The translations under genes and the position numbers were made by a program. Below are positions 43,055 to 51,915 of a stretch of DNA of 64,000 nt, one piece after another. The stretch lies in contig CP030158.1 of NCBI GenBank assembly GCA_003285105.1, positions 3,144,664-3,208,663 of the forward strand. The letters run 5' to 3'. Numbering within the stretch: position 1 is the stretch's first letter; the number at the start of each line of letters is the position of its first letter. Origin of the DNA: Roseithermus sacchariphilus. GTDB lineage: Bacteria > Bacteroidota > Rhodothermia > Rhodothermales > MEBIC09517. The notes below the pieces were generated by a model. It did no database searches, was not told the DNA's origin, and was given only the letters and a program-made list of their open reading frames with translations.

Positions 43055-43809
43055 TGCCGATGCATCGGCATCGCGGTGCTGTCTGGCGCGGGGCCGGGGT
43101 CGACCTGCTCGTGGTGGTCGTGGCCGTGGCCGGGGCCGAGGAGGTGCATGACGGGCTGGAGGTAGGGCGTGCCGCGGAGGATGGTGATGACGCCCAGCAG
43201 GACAACCACGAGGCCGCTGAAGACGTTGAGCCGGGCCCGCCAGAGCGGCCGCATCAGGAAGCCGGAGAGGGCGAGCACGTACAGCGCCGGGATGGTGGCC
43301 ACGCCGAAGACGGCCATGGTCAGCGCCCCGGCGGTGACGCTGCCGGTGGCCGCAGCCCGGGCGAGCAGTCCGTAGACGAGGCCGCAGGGCAGTAGCCCGT
43401 TCAGCAGCCCCAGCCCGAACGTCCCGCCCACGGTGTGGCGGCGCATGAACAGCGCCATCCCGCGTTGCAGGCCGGGGAGCTTCGCGAGCACGCCGGTGCC
43501 CTCGAAGCGACGCAGGACGCCCATCAGCCCCAGCCCGATGAGGATCATGACGAGGCCGGCAAAGAGGCTCAGGCCGTTCTGAACCGCTGTCATCGTTGCG
43601 CCCAGCACGGCCCCGATCCCGCCGACCACCGCGCCGAGGAGGGCGTAGGTCAGGGTCTTGCCCGTGTAGTAGGCGAGCTGGTGCAGATGCAGCCCCGCGG
43701 CGCGGTCCTGCGCGTTGGCGATGGCCAGGGCAAAGCCGCCGCACATGCCGACGCAATGGGCGCTGCCCAGCAGCCCGGCCAGGAAGATCAGGGTATAGTC
43801 GACGTTCAT
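43051..43809 (-). CDS. Sulfite exporter TauE/SafE family protein (UreH_2-like)
   Basis: 252 residues with about six membrane helices. The N-terminal LIFLAGLLGSAHCVGMCGGFALA motif (about 6-28) and NGLLPCGLVYGLLA (about 122-135) are the hallmarks of this UreH/SafE subfamily, with conserved Cys pairs in the membrane. The C-terminus is His-rich (GPGHGHDHHE and MPMHRH). Relatives are thought to move metals or sulfur compounds; some sit near cbb3-oxidase assembly genes, but none is here. The stop lies within the heptamer array. Its start overlaps the PabB-PabC stop by 4 bases, indicating translational coupling. Confidence 0.85.
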   Translation of the reverse strand: MNVDYTLIFLAGLLGSAHCVGMCGGFALAIANAQDRAAGLHLHQLAYYTGKTLTYALLGAVVGGIGAVLGATMTAVQNGLSLFAGLVMILIGLGLMGVLRRFEGTGVLAKLPGLQRGMALFMRRHTVGGTFGLGLLNGLLPCGLVYGLLARAAATGSVTAGALTMAVFGVATIPALYVLALSGFLMRPLWRARLNVFSGLVVVLLGVITILRGTPYLQPVMHLLGPGHGHDHHEQVDPGPAPDSTAMPMHRH

Positions 43810-45635
43810 GGAGTCGGCGTGGGAAGGGGAGACAGCGGCAGGGGCTCGGCGGTGATCAGCCGGGCCTCGCGCAGCCCCCAGACGGCGTTGCAGAGGAACA
43901 GCCGCTCGGCCCGGTCGAGGTCGTCGAGGGTGAGGACCTGCTCGGCGGCATCGGCGTGGGTCTCCAGCACGTGCCGACGGTAGACGCCGGCGAGGAGCCC
44001 GCAGCCGACGGGGGGCGTCAGGAGACGGCCGCCGTGCTGGAGGAAGACGTTGGAGCGCGAGCCTTCGGTGAGGTGGCCATGTTCGTTCAGGAACAGCACT
44101 TCGTCGAAGCCGGCCTCCCGGGCGCGCTGGTAGGCGGTTTCGTAGAACGCGCGGTGCGTGGTTTTGTGGTAGAAGAACACGTCGGTGGCGTCGATGGGCG
44201 TGTCGGCGAGCACGACGCGCAGCGGGCGGTCCGGCATCGGGGCGAGCGGTGCCGTGCTGAGATGGAGCCGTCCCCCGGCGTCGAGCGTGACGCGGACGCG
44301 GTGGGCCGTGCCGGGTGCGAAGGCCTCCGTCGCGGCCGCGACGGCCCGGCGGAAGGCGTCGGCGTCGAAGGGCCTGCCGAAGAAGCGCGCCGACGTGGCG
44401 AGCCGGTCGGCATGGAGATCCAGCAGGGCGATGCCGTCGGCCCAGCGCATGGTTTCGATGAGGTGGAACGGCCCGGGGTGCCGGTCGGCCTCCGGGGAGA
44501 GGAAGCGCGCCTTGAGCCGGCACTCCGCATATTCCTGGTCCGGGTCGGAGTCCCACACGATGCCGCTTCCGATCCCGAGCCGGCCGGCGCCGTCGCGCAC
44601 CGTGAGCGTGCGGATGGCGACGTTGAAGACGGCCCGGTCGTCCGGGCCGGCGTAGCCGATGGCCCCGCAGTACACCCCGCGCGGACCGGCCTCCAGCGCG
44701 CGGATCAGCGCCATGGCCCGCAGCCGGGGCGCGCCGGTGACGGAGCCGCAGGGAAACAGCGCGCGGAACAGCGCCGCATACGACGTGCCCGACGCCAGCC
44801 GCCCCTCGACGGTCGAGGTCATCTGGATCAGCGTCTCGTAGACCTCCGTGGCGAAGAGCGCCGGGACGTGCACCGTGCCGGGCTCGCACACGCGCGAGAG
44901 GTCGTTGCGCAGGAGGTCGACGATCATCAGGTTCTCGGCCCGGCTCTTGGCGTCCTCGGCCAGATGGCGACGCAGCGCCGCGTCCTCGGTGGACGTCTGC
45001 CCTCGCCGGATGGTGCCTTTCATCGGCCGCGTCCAGATCCGGCGGCCCTCCCGCCGAAAGAACAGCTCGGGCGAGAGGCTGAGGATCTCGTCCCGGCCGG
45101 TGTGCAGGTAGGCCGCATAGGGCACGCGCTGCCGGGCGCGCAGCGTGCGGTAGAGCCCCAGCGGGTCGCCGTGGAGATGGACCGCGACCTGGCCGGTGAA
45201 GTTGATCTGGTAGACGTCGCCCTCGCGGATATGATGCCGGATGGCACGGAGACGGTCCCGGTAGGCCTCGGGCGACCAGGAAAAGGCGCCCACGCTTGCG
45301 TGACCGACCCCGGCCGTAGCGAGCCAGCGCACCACGGCGTCGGCATCGAGGGGTTCGGGGGTTTCGTAGACGCCGAACCAGCCCACGGGCTCGGCGCTCT
45401 CGGCAGCCGCCGCCGCGCCCGCCGGCTCGAAGGCGAGGCCGGCCTCGTAGGACAGGTAGCCGGCCACGTAATATCCGGCTCCAACGGCATCGTCCAGACG
45501 GGCCAGCAACGCCGGCACCTCCGCCGGCGACGCCGCCGTCAGCACGCGCACCGGTTCGGTGAACAGCAGGCTCGTACGGTTCTCCGCATCGGGGCGGATC
45601 GTGTCGAGCAAAACGGTGCCGGGGGCAGGGGGCAT
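43806..45635 (-). CDS. pabB: Aminodeoxychorismate synthase component I fused to aminodeoxychorismate lyase (PabB-PabC)
   Basis: 609 residues from MPPAPGTVLLDTIR; the open frame continues upstream but without family sequence. Residues about 1-385 form a chorismate-binding PabB domain with TRPMKGTIRRG (202-212), MIVDLLRNDLSRVC and FPCGSVTGAPRLRAM. Residues about 390-609 form a fold-IV PLP enzyme like PabC, with the likely PLP lysine K491 in FFYHKTTHRAFYE and LTEGSRSNVFL. The fused enzyme would turn chorismate and ammonia into 4-aminobenzoate plus pyruvate for folate. The glutaminase PabA is not in the window. It is coupled to the SafE-like gene and divergent from the BNR lipoprotein. Confidence 0.93.
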   Translation of the reverse strand: MPPAPGTVLLDTIRPDAENRTSLLFTEPVRVLTAASPAEVPALLARLDDAVGAGYYVAGYLSYEAGLAFEPAGAAAAAESAEPVGWFGVYETPEPLDADAVVRWLATAGVGHASVGAFSWSPEAYRDRLRAIRHHIREGDVYQINFTGQVAVHLHGDPLGLYRTLRARQRVPYAAYLHTGRDEILSLSPELFFRREGRRIWTRPMKGTIRRGQTSTEDAALRRHLAEDAKSRAENLMIVDLLRNDLSRVCEPGTVHVPALFATEVYETLIQMTSTVEGRLASGTSYAALFRALFPCGSVTGAPRLRAMALIRALEAGPRGVYCGAIGYAGPDDRAVFNVAIRTLTVRDGAGRLGIGSGIVWDSDPDQEYAECRLKARFLSPEADRHPGPFHLIETMRWADGIALLDLHADRLATSARFFGRPFDADAFRRAVAAATEAFAPGTAHRVRVTLDAGGRLHLSTAPLAPMPDRPLRVVLADTPIDATDVFFYHKTTHRAFYETAYQRAREAGFDEVLFLNEHGHLTEGSRSNVFLQHGGRLLTPPVGCGLLAGVYRRHVLETHADAAEQVLTLDDLDRAERLFLCNAVWGLREARLITAEPLPLSPLPTPTP

Positions 45636-45813
45636 GGGCGTGGCACGAGCGGAGGGAACAGCGCAGGAACGAACGAGTCCCGTTCGGCGTCCCGCACGGC
45701 GTGTGAAGCATGGCTGAAAAACCCGGACGCCCCCGTGCGGGTTCGCCGTGTCGTTCGCTGGCGGGATTCTTCCCGCTGTCGTTCCCTTCGTCTCCGATTT
45801 CCCTCTGCTGCCT

Positions 45814-47037
45814 GTGCGCCGTTTCCATCCGATCTGCCTGGTTTTCGCACTCCTGCTGCTGAGCGGCTGCGGTGCGCCCCGAACCGAACCGCCCGGCTGG
45901 GACTGGGAGGTGCTCGCTCCGCCCGTCGGGGCCGGGAGCGCCCTGCCGCATCTGGCGACGGCCCCGGACGGCTCGGTGCTGTTGAGCTGGGTCGAGCCGG
46001 ACGATGCCGGCGGGCATCGCCTGCGGTGGGCCCGGTGGCAGGGCGAGGGATGGACGCCGGCCCGGACCATCGCGGCCGGGGACGACTGGTTCGTCAACTG
46101 GGCCGATTTCCCGGCCATCGCGGCGCGGGAGGACGGCGCGCTCGTGGCGCATTACTTGCAGAAGAACGGCCCGAGCCCCTACGCCTACGACGTGCGCGTG
46201 ACCCAGTCTGCCGACGGCGTGCGCTGGCGTCCGGCTGTGACCCCGCATACCGACGGGACGCAGACCGAGCACGGCTTCGTGTCGATCGTGCCCTGGACGG
46301 CCGATCGCGTGCTGCTGACCTGGCTGGACGGGCGCCACACCCTCGGCGGGGGGCACGAGGCCCACGGCGCGCGCGGGGCCATGACGATCCGCGCCGCGCT
46401 GCTGGATGCCGACGGGCAGCTCCACGAAGAGGCCGTCCTGGATGCCCGCACCTGCGACTGTTGCCAGACCGCCGCCGTGCGAACGTCCTCCGGGGCCGTC
46501 GTCGCCTACCGCGATCGCTCCGAAACCGAGGTGCGGGACATCAGCGTCGTCCGCTATCGCGACGGCCGCTGGAGCGAGCCGGTGCCGGTGCACCGGGACG
46601 GGTGGCAGATAGCCGGATGCCCGGTCAACGGGCCGGCGCTGGATGCCGCGGGCGAGGCGGTGGTGCTGGCCTGGTTCACCGCCGCCGGCGACGTGCCGCA
46701 CGTCCGGGTCGCGTTATCGCCGGACGAAGGCGCGCGGTGGTCCCTGCCGATCGACGTGGACGAGGGGGCTCCGCTGGGCCGCGTCGATGTGGTGCGCCTG
46801 CCGGACGGGTCGGCGGTGGTGAGCTGGATGGAGCAGGTCGACGGGCGTGCCGAGATTCGCCTGCGCCGCGTGGCCCCGGACGGGACGCCTTCGCCGAGCC
46901 AGGCCGTGGCAACGACCGCGGCGGCGCGTTCCAGCGGGTTTCCCCGGTTGACGCGGACGGCGACGCACCTGTACCTGGCCTGGACCGAAGCGGGAGAAGC
47001 GCCGGTGGTGCGCGTGATGCGAGCCGCCCTGCGGTGA
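45814..47037 (+). CDS. BNR/sialidase-like beta-propeller lipoprotein
   Basis: 407 residues from a GTG start that gives a compact lipoprotein signal (RRFHPICLVFALLLLSGC, lipobox Cys at about 19); the upstream alternative start, also GTG at 45748, adds 22 residues ahead of the signal. The mature part looks like a six-bladed propeller with BNR-type strands (APDGSVLLSWVEPD, VRVALSPDEGARWSLPIDV, LYLAWTEAGEA). A cysteine cluster, ARTCDCCQTAAV, lies mid-protein and recurs in related hypothetical proteins. Sialidase catalytic residues cannot be confirmed, so the enzyme name is avoided. It is convergent with the thioesterase gene and divergent from PabB-PabC. Function unknown. Confidence 0.75.
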   Translation: MRRFHPICLVFALLLLSGCGAPRTEPPGWDWEVLAPPVGAGSALPHLATAPDGSVLLSWVEPDDAGGHRLRWARWQGEGWTPARTIAAGDDWFVNWADFPAIAAREDGALVAHYLQKNGPSPYAYDVRVTQSADGVRWRPAVTPHTDGTQTEHGFVSIVPWTADRVLLTWLDGRHTLGGGHEAHGARGAMTIRAALLDADGQLHEEAVLDARTCDCCQTAAVRTSSGAVVAYRDRSETEVRDISVVRYRDGRWSEPVPVHRDGWQIAGCPVNGPALDAAGEAVVLAWFTAAGDVPHVRVALSPDEGARWSLPIDVDEGAPLGRVDVVRLPDGSAVVSWMEQVDGRAEIRLRRVAPDGTPSPSQAVATTAAARSSGFPRLTRTATHLYLAWTEAGEAPVVRVMRAALR

Positions 47038-47050
47038 AAACGCCGCCGGG

Positions 47051-47797
47051 TCAGGCGCGGGGCTCCCACACCGAACGGGCAAGGGCCAGGTCGCGGTCCG
47101 TCTCGGCGTGGCTGAGCCGGTGGGCAACGACAGGCCGGGGCGCCGGCGCTACGTCCAGGCTTTCGGCCACCACGGCATCGCCCAGCGTGGCCTCCGCCCG
47201 GAACTGGATCTCCAGTTCGGCGAGGCGATAGTCCGGCTCCAGCACCGGCGCGATGCCGTCCAGCGCCCAGGCGATGTATCGGACGTTGTTGAGGTGCTGG
47301 TTCATGTCCAGATCCGCATAGTGGACCTGGTAGGACTGACGCCGGGTGAATGCCTCCGGCGCAGTCAGGCGCTCGAAGGCTTCCGGCAGGGGGGAGGGGC
47401 GGTCGGGCAGGCGGATCTCCCGGATCATCGGCGGAATGCGGACCGGGCGCCGGCGGGTGCGATGCATCAGCAGCCAGGCGCTCGTCGCACGGCCCCAGAC
47501 GGTCCCGTCTGCCGTTTGCAGCAGAAAGGCCCGGTAGGCATAGAGCCCGTTCTCCCCCGTCGGCCAGGTGTGCAGGTGGACGTCCTCGCGCCAGGCCGGC
47601 TGCCGGTCGAGCACCACGTGCAGGCGGGACAGCACCCACGTCAGGTCGGCCTCGGCCAGGTGCTCCACCGAGACGCCCAGGTCCCGGGCATGATTGCCGG
47701 CGGCTTCCTGCAGGTAGTGGCACAGGGACGGCACGGAGGCCCGGGCGTGGGGGTCGGTTTCGTAGGAGCGGACGCGAAAGACTTCGTGCCAGACCAT
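47051..47797 (-). CDS. Acyl-ACP thioesterase (FatA/FatB-like, double hotdog)
   Basis: 248 residues. The first hotdog has the family start EVFRVRSYETDPHARASVPSL, SVEHLAEADLTWVLSRLHV and later TSAWLLMHRTRRRPVRIP. The second contains YADLDMNQHLNNVRYIAW, matching the catalytic Asp/Asn/His motif of plant-type thioesterases (D164, N166, H168). The enzyme cuts fatty acyl-ACP to free fatty acid. Bacterial members are often used to end or adjust acyl-chain synthesis. It lies 35 bases downstream of the M16 peptidase stop on the same strand and is convergent with the BNR lipoprotein. Confidence 0.92.
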   Translation of the reverse strand: MVWHEVFRVRSYETDPHARASVPSLCHYLQEAAGNHARDLGVSVEHLAEADLTWVLSRLHVVLDRQPAWREDVHLHTWPTGENGLYAYRAFLLQTADGTVWGRATSAWLLMHRTRRRPVRIPPMIREIRLPDRPSPLPEAFERLTAPEAFTRRQSYQVHYADLDMNQHLNNVRYIAWALDGIAPVLEPDYRLAELEIQFRAEATLGDAVVAESLDVAPAPRPVVAHRLSHAETDRDLALARSVWEPRA

Positions 47798-47832
47798 CGG
47801 AGGGGGGAGCTGGGTGCAGACGGGGCGGAGCG

Positions 47833-50736
47833 TCAGTTCTCCGTGGACGCCGGGGCCGCATCCGGTAGCAACACCGCCCGGACGTAGCGCGTCGTGTCCA
47901 GATAGGTGCGAGCGGCCTGCCGGATGTCTTCGGGCGTCAGCGAGGCAATGAGCTCCTCGTAGCGCAGCACGTCCAGCAGGTCCTCGTTCTCGTGCGAGTA
48001 GTAGAAGTCGAGGACGCTCAGCCAGAAGCCGTTCGTCTCCCGCTGCGTCTCCCGCTCGCGGCGCTGCTGTTCCTTCACCTTCGCCACGTCGTCCGGCGAC
48101 GGGCCCTCCGTCTTGAGGCGGTCGATCTGTTCGAAGACGGCCTGCACCAGCTCATCGACGCGATCGGGGTCGGTCGTGAAGCTGATGGTGAGGCTGTACG
48201 TGGAGTCCGGGCGGTCCGAGGTCGAGGGGCGCACGCTGACGCCGTAGACGCCGCCGCGCTCCTCCCGCAATTCCTCCCGCAGCCGGATGTTCAGGACCTC
48301 GGCCAGGGAGCGGAGGCGGTGGCGGTGCAGGCGGTCATAGACGAACGGCCCGTGGAAGTAGAGCAGCACCTGGCTCCGGTCGGCCAGGCCCTTGCGCACC
48401 GTCTTCTGGATCACCCCGTCCGGCAGGTCCGGTACGACGTCCCGCCAGGTTTCCTGCCGCCCGGAGGCCGGGAGCGAGCCGAGGTAGGACTGCGCCAGTT
48501 GGATCAGGCGGTCCACGTCGAAGGCGCCCACGAAGACGAACGTGAAGTCGCTCAGGTCGGCGAAGCGGTCCCGATAGACGGCCTCCGCTTCCCGGAGGTC
48601 GAAGGCCTGGATCTCGGAGAGCGTCGGCACGCGGCGGCGGAGGTGGTTGCCGTAGAGCGCGGCGTTCAGCGTGTCCTCCAGCGCGGCGCTCGGGGTGGCG
48701 GAGCGGTTGGCCAGGTACGCGCCGATCTGCTGCTGGAAGACCGCCAGGGCCGAGCTGTCGGCGCGCGGCTGCGTGACGTAGAGGTAGATGAGCTGGAAGA
48801 GCGTTTCGAGGTCCTCCGGCGATCCGCCGCCGTTGAAGCCCTCCTCCAGCTCGCCGATGTAGGGGGCGACGGATACCACCTTGCCGGCCAGGTGCTTCTC
48901 CAGCTGCGTCCGGTCGAAGGGGCCGACGCCACTCTGCGTGATGATCGTCGGGGCGAAGTCGGCTTCCAGGTACGCTTCGTCGCCGACGAGGGACGAGCCC
49001 CCGGGGCTGAAGGCGGTGAAGCGCACCTCGTCTTCCTTGAAGTCGGTCGGCTTCAGCACCAGCCGGATGCCGTTGGCCAGGCGGACCTCGGTGACGCCGA
49101 CCTCCGGGATCTCACGGCGTTCGACGACGGGTGCCGGAGGCGGGACCTCGGCCACCAGGGGCTGGTCGGAGACGGCGTCTTCGTAGGGGTCGATGGCGCG
49201 GGCGTCGACCGTCTGGAAGACGCCGGCCAGGTCGGCCTCGCTCGGGGGGGGCAGGTCGGGCTTCTCCGGCATGACGACCGTCACCACGCGGTTGCGCTCG
49301 GCCAGGAGGTCGGCTGCGCGCGCGTTGAGTTCGTCCAGCGTGATGGTAGACGCGTAGCGCCGTACCAGGTCGAACTCGTAGGCGATGCCGGGGATGGGCT
49401 CGCGCTCCAGGTAGTGGGCCACGTACTCACGGGCGTAGGCGGCCGAGTTGGTGGTGTTGCGCTCGTTGTAGGCCCGCTGGTAGGCGCGGACGATCTCCTG
49501 CTGCTGCCGGGCCAGCTCCGTCGCCGTGAAGCCATGCCGGCGGACGCGTTCGACCTCGGTCAGGAGGGCTTCCAGTCCGGTCAGGATGCCGCCGTCCTGC
49601 ACCTGCGCGCCGATGCTGTAGAAGGCCGCAGGGCGGGCGATGGCGCCGCGCGAGACGGCGGCGCCCAGGAACGGCGCATCCGGCCGGCGGGCGATCTCCG
49701 CGAGGCGGTTGTTGAGCATGTCGTTGAAGAACTGCCCGACCAGCATCCGCCGGTAGTCGTGCACCGTCGCCAGCGTGTCTGCCGGTTGCTTGTAGACGAC
49801 CTGCACCGTCGAGTAGGGATACTCGGGGTCGGTGACGATGGCATAGAGGGTTTCCTCGTGGCCGGGCACGTCGAAGTGCGGCCGGGCCGGGGCGTCGGCC
49901 GGGGCCGGGAGGGTGCTGAAATGCGTGCGGATGAGCGCCTCGGCCCGGTCCACGTCCAGGTCGCCGACGACCACGACGGCCATCAGGTCGGGGCGGTACC
50001 AGGTCCGGTAGAAGCGCTGGAAGGCGGCCGGGGGGGCGTGGCGGATCACCGTCGTGTCCCCGATGGGCAGGCGCTCCCGGTAGCGGGAGCCGTGCAGCAG
50101 CGCGGGCAGGGTCTTCTCCCGGATCCGCCCGGAGGCATTCTGATCCCGCAGCCGCCACTCCTCGATGATCACGCCGCGTTCCTTCTCGATCTCCTCGGGG
50201 TCCAGCGTGGCATAGGCCGCCCAGTCTTCCAGCACGTCAAAGGCCTTCTCGACGATGTCCGTGCTGTCGGTCGGAATCGTCAGCATGTAGACGGTTTCGT
50301 CGAACGACGTATAGGCGTTCACGTCCGGGCCGAAACGCATGCCCGTTCGCTCCAGGAAGTTGACGAGTTCCTGTTTCTCGAAACGGCGGGTGCCGTTGAA
50401 GAGCATGTGTTCGAGGAAGTGAGCCAGGCCGCGCTGGTCGTCGTCCTCCAGGACGGAGCCGGCGTTGACGGCGAGGCGCAGTTCGGCCCGGTTGTCAGGC
50501 TCGGCATTGTGCCGGATGTAATAGGTCAGCCCGTTCTCCAGCCGTCCCACCCGGACGGCGGCCTCGACGGGCAGCGGGGCATCGAGGTCCAGGGACGCCG
50601 CATCGGCGGGCGGCACGCTCTCGGTGCGAAGTGCCGCGGAGGGGGACGTGGACGTCGTGGGATGCGTACGCTCGGCCGAGGCGCACGCACCGATCAGCAG
50701 CGCGAGAAGGAGCGGGAAGAGACGAAGACGATGCAT
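47833..50736 (-). CDS. M16 zinc metallopeptidase, two-domain lipoprotein
   Basis: 967 residues with lipobox LIGAC (C18). The inverted zinc motif HxxEH is complete in the N-terminal half as HFLEH (H106, E109, H110), and the distal Glu is in ERGVIIEEW (E192/E193). The C-terminal half (about 530-960) repeats the M16 fold without the zinc motif, typical for pitrilysin-like proteins in which the second half builds the chamber. It should degrade peptides in the periplasm. The stop lies 35 bases before the thioesterase gene. A small membrane protein gene lies upstream on the same strand. Confidence 0.94.
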   Translation of the reverse strand: MHRLRLFPLLLALLIGACASAERTHPTTSTSPSAALRTESVPPADAASLDLDAPLPVEAAVRVGRLENGLTYYIRHNAEPDNRAELRLAVNAGSVLEDDDQRGLAHFLEHMLFNGTRRFEKQELVNFLERTGMRFGPDVNAYTSFDETVYMLTIPTDSTDIVEKAFDVLEDWAAYATLDPEEIEKERGVIIEEWRLRDQNASGRIREKTLPALLHGSRYRERLPIGDTTVIRHAPPAAFQRFYRTWYRPDLMAVVVVGDLDVDRAEALIRTHFSTLPAPADAPARPHFDVPGHEETLYAIVTDPEYPYSTVQVVYKQPADTLATVHDYRRMLVGQFFNDMLNNRLAEIARRPDAPFLGAAVSRGAIARPAAFYSIGAQVQDGGILTGLEALLTEVERVRRHGFTATELARQQQEIVRAYQRAYNERNTTNSAAYAREYVAHYLEREPIPGIAYEFDLVRRYASTITLDELNARAADLLAERNRVVTVVMPEKPDLPPPSEADLAGVFQTVDARAIDPYEDAVSDQPLVAEVPPPAPVVERREIPEVGVTEVRLANGIRLVLKPTDFKEDEVRFTAFSPGGSSLVGDEAYLEADFAPTIITQSGVGPFDRTQLEKHLAGKVVSVAPYIGELEEGFNGGGSPEDLETLFQLIYLYVTQPRADSSALAVFQQQIGAYLANRSATPSAALEDTLNAALYGNHLRRRVPTLSEIQAFDLREAEAVYRDRFADLSDFTFVFVGAFDVDRLIQLAQSYLGSLPASGRQETWRDVVPDLPDGVIQKTVRKGLADRSQVLLYFHGPFVYDRLHRHRLRSLAEVLNIRLREELREERGGVYGVSVRPSTSDRPDSTYSLTISFTTDPDRVDELVQAVFEQIDRLKTEGPSPDDVAKVKEQQRRERETQRETNGFWLSVLDFYYSHENEDLLDVLRYEELIASLTPEDIRQAARTYLDTTRYVRAVLLPDAAPASTEN

Positions 50737-50838
50737 GACAGCGCGATGCGTGGACGGGACGGAGCAAGGCGTACGCCCGAGCCTCGGATGGGTTTACGCC
50801 GCGGGACGAAAGGGCCGCCGGATCGGCCCCGGCAGGGG

Positions 50839-51102
50839 TCACCCCTTGCGCTTGCCGCTGGCCGGCGACAGGTCGATCAGCACCGCGATCACCATGACGA
50901 CGATCTGCAGCGTGCCCCACTCTCCACCGTAGACGTTGTGTACGACGGAGTACCAGAGCAGCGTGGTGGGAGCGAAGATAAAGCCCAGGATGGGCCAGAG
51001 CAGGCTCGAAAAAAGGCCGGCGAACCAGTCCGTGAACAGCCAGAGCACGACGGTCAGCACACGCGGGGCGAGGAGGGCGATGACGGCGAACAGGCAGGGC
51101 AT
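50839..51102 (-). CDS. Small membrane protein, conserved-looking hypothetical
   Basis: 87 residues with three hydrophobic stretches: about 4-24 (LFAVIALLAPRVLTVVLWLF), about 29-53 (LFSSLLWPILGFIFAPTTLL) and about 62-77 (LQIVVMVIAVLIDL). Features such as FTDWFAG, YGGEWG and a basic end (SGKRKG) suggest a defined membrane protein rather than chance. I recall similar short proteins in Actinobacteria and Bacteroidota but cannot name a family. It is followed on the same strand, after 102 bases, by the M16 peptidase. Confidence 0.65.
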   Translation of the reverse strand: MPCLFAVIALLAPRVLTVVLWLFTDWFAGLFSSLLWPILGFIFAPTTLLWYSVVHNVYGGEWGTLQIVVMVIAVLIDLSPASGKRKG

Positions 51103-51425
51103 GGTGCAGGGGGGCAGGGTCTGACGGGAGCAGGGTGAACGGGCAACCGCCCGCTACGCCGGCCGCCGGGTGGCGGGAACGGTCGCTCCGGTTCCCTACG
51201 CAGGCGAGGGGCCGCAGGTTGTCGGCCGCGCGGGAACGGGATGATCTCGTCCGTCCCTGCGGCTCGTTTCCGCGATCTGCGCAGGTCTCCCCGGGTGCGA
51301 CCGCAGGTAATAATCTGGTTTGCGGAGCCGCAACCCGTGCCTGCGTGGATCTACCGGGTGCCGGGTTCATACAAGGATTATCTCGCGCAGGATAGCCCCG
51401 ACGCTGGAGATCTGGAGATCTTGTC
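51103..51425. other. Divergent spacer upstream of DUF4174 gene
   Basis: 323 bases without a gene. AGGTAATAATCTGG near 51305-51318 is the best A/T-rich promoter-like text for the plus strand. An 8-base tandem CTGGAGAT CTGGAGAT lies at about 51403-51418 and supplies a GGAG ribosome-binding motif about 9 bases ahead of the DUF4174 ATG. Confidence 0.45.
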
Positions 51426-51896
51426 ATGCGGCGACCCGTCTATCTCGGACGTTTCGGCATCGTGCTGGCCGTCCTCTTCACCATCCCTGCTCCCTCGCTC
51501 ATGGAACCGACGGACGACGTCCTCAGCCCCTATCGGTGGAAACACCGGCTGCTGCTCATCTTCGCGGCCGACACGATGCATCCGGCCTACGAGACACAGG
51601 TCGCGCTCCTCGAAGGAGAGGAGGCCGCGCTCGCCGAACGGGACGTGCTCACGGCACACCTCTTCGCCGACGGCGGGAGCCGCCTGGGCGACCGCCGGCT
51701 GACCCATGACGAGGCCGAGGCCATCCGGCAGCGCTTTGGCGTGGCGCCCGGGCAGTTTGCCGTGATCCTCGTCGGCAAGGACGGCACGGAGAAGCGCCGC
51801 GACGACGCCCCGGTGAAGCCGGAGGTCCTGTACGCCGATATCGATGCCATGCCGATGCGGCGGCGTGAGATGCAGGCACGTGATGCCGGCGCGTGA
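51426..51896 (+). CDS. DUF4174 protein, exported thioredoxin-like
   Basis: 156 residues. A hydrophobic N-terminus (about 8-24) suggests export. The DUF4174 core starts at VLSPYRWKHRLLLIFAAD and contains YETQVALLEGEEAALAERDVL and a late FAVILVGKDGTEKR, with the Arg/Lys-rich REM end. The family is predicted to adopt a thioredoxin-like fold without a redox Cys pair; none is visible here. Its last codons lie in a 13-base tandem repeat shared with the next gene's start. A GGAG stands about 9 bases before the ATG. Function unknown. Confidence 0.8.
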   Translation: MRRPVYLGRFGIVLAVLFTIPAPSLMEPTDDVLSPYRWKHRLLLIFAADTMHPAYETQVALLEGEEAALAERDVLTAHLFADGGSRLGDRRLTHDEAEAIRQRFGVAPGQFAVILVGKDGTEKRRDDAPVKPEVLYADIDAMPMRRREMQARDAGA

Positions 51897-51915
51897 TGCC
51901 GGCACGTGACGCCCG
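51877..51915. repeat. 13-base tandem repeat spanning a stop-start junction
   Basis: Three successive copies of CACGTGATGCCGG with small changes (51877-51889, 51890-51902, 51903-51915). The second contains the DUF4174 stop, the third the GTG start of the hydrolase. A replication-slippage origin is likely. Confidence 0.75.

Noticed and set aside
45814-47037. Cytochrome c from CDCC cluster
   Set aside because: The heme-binding CxxCH signature is absent.
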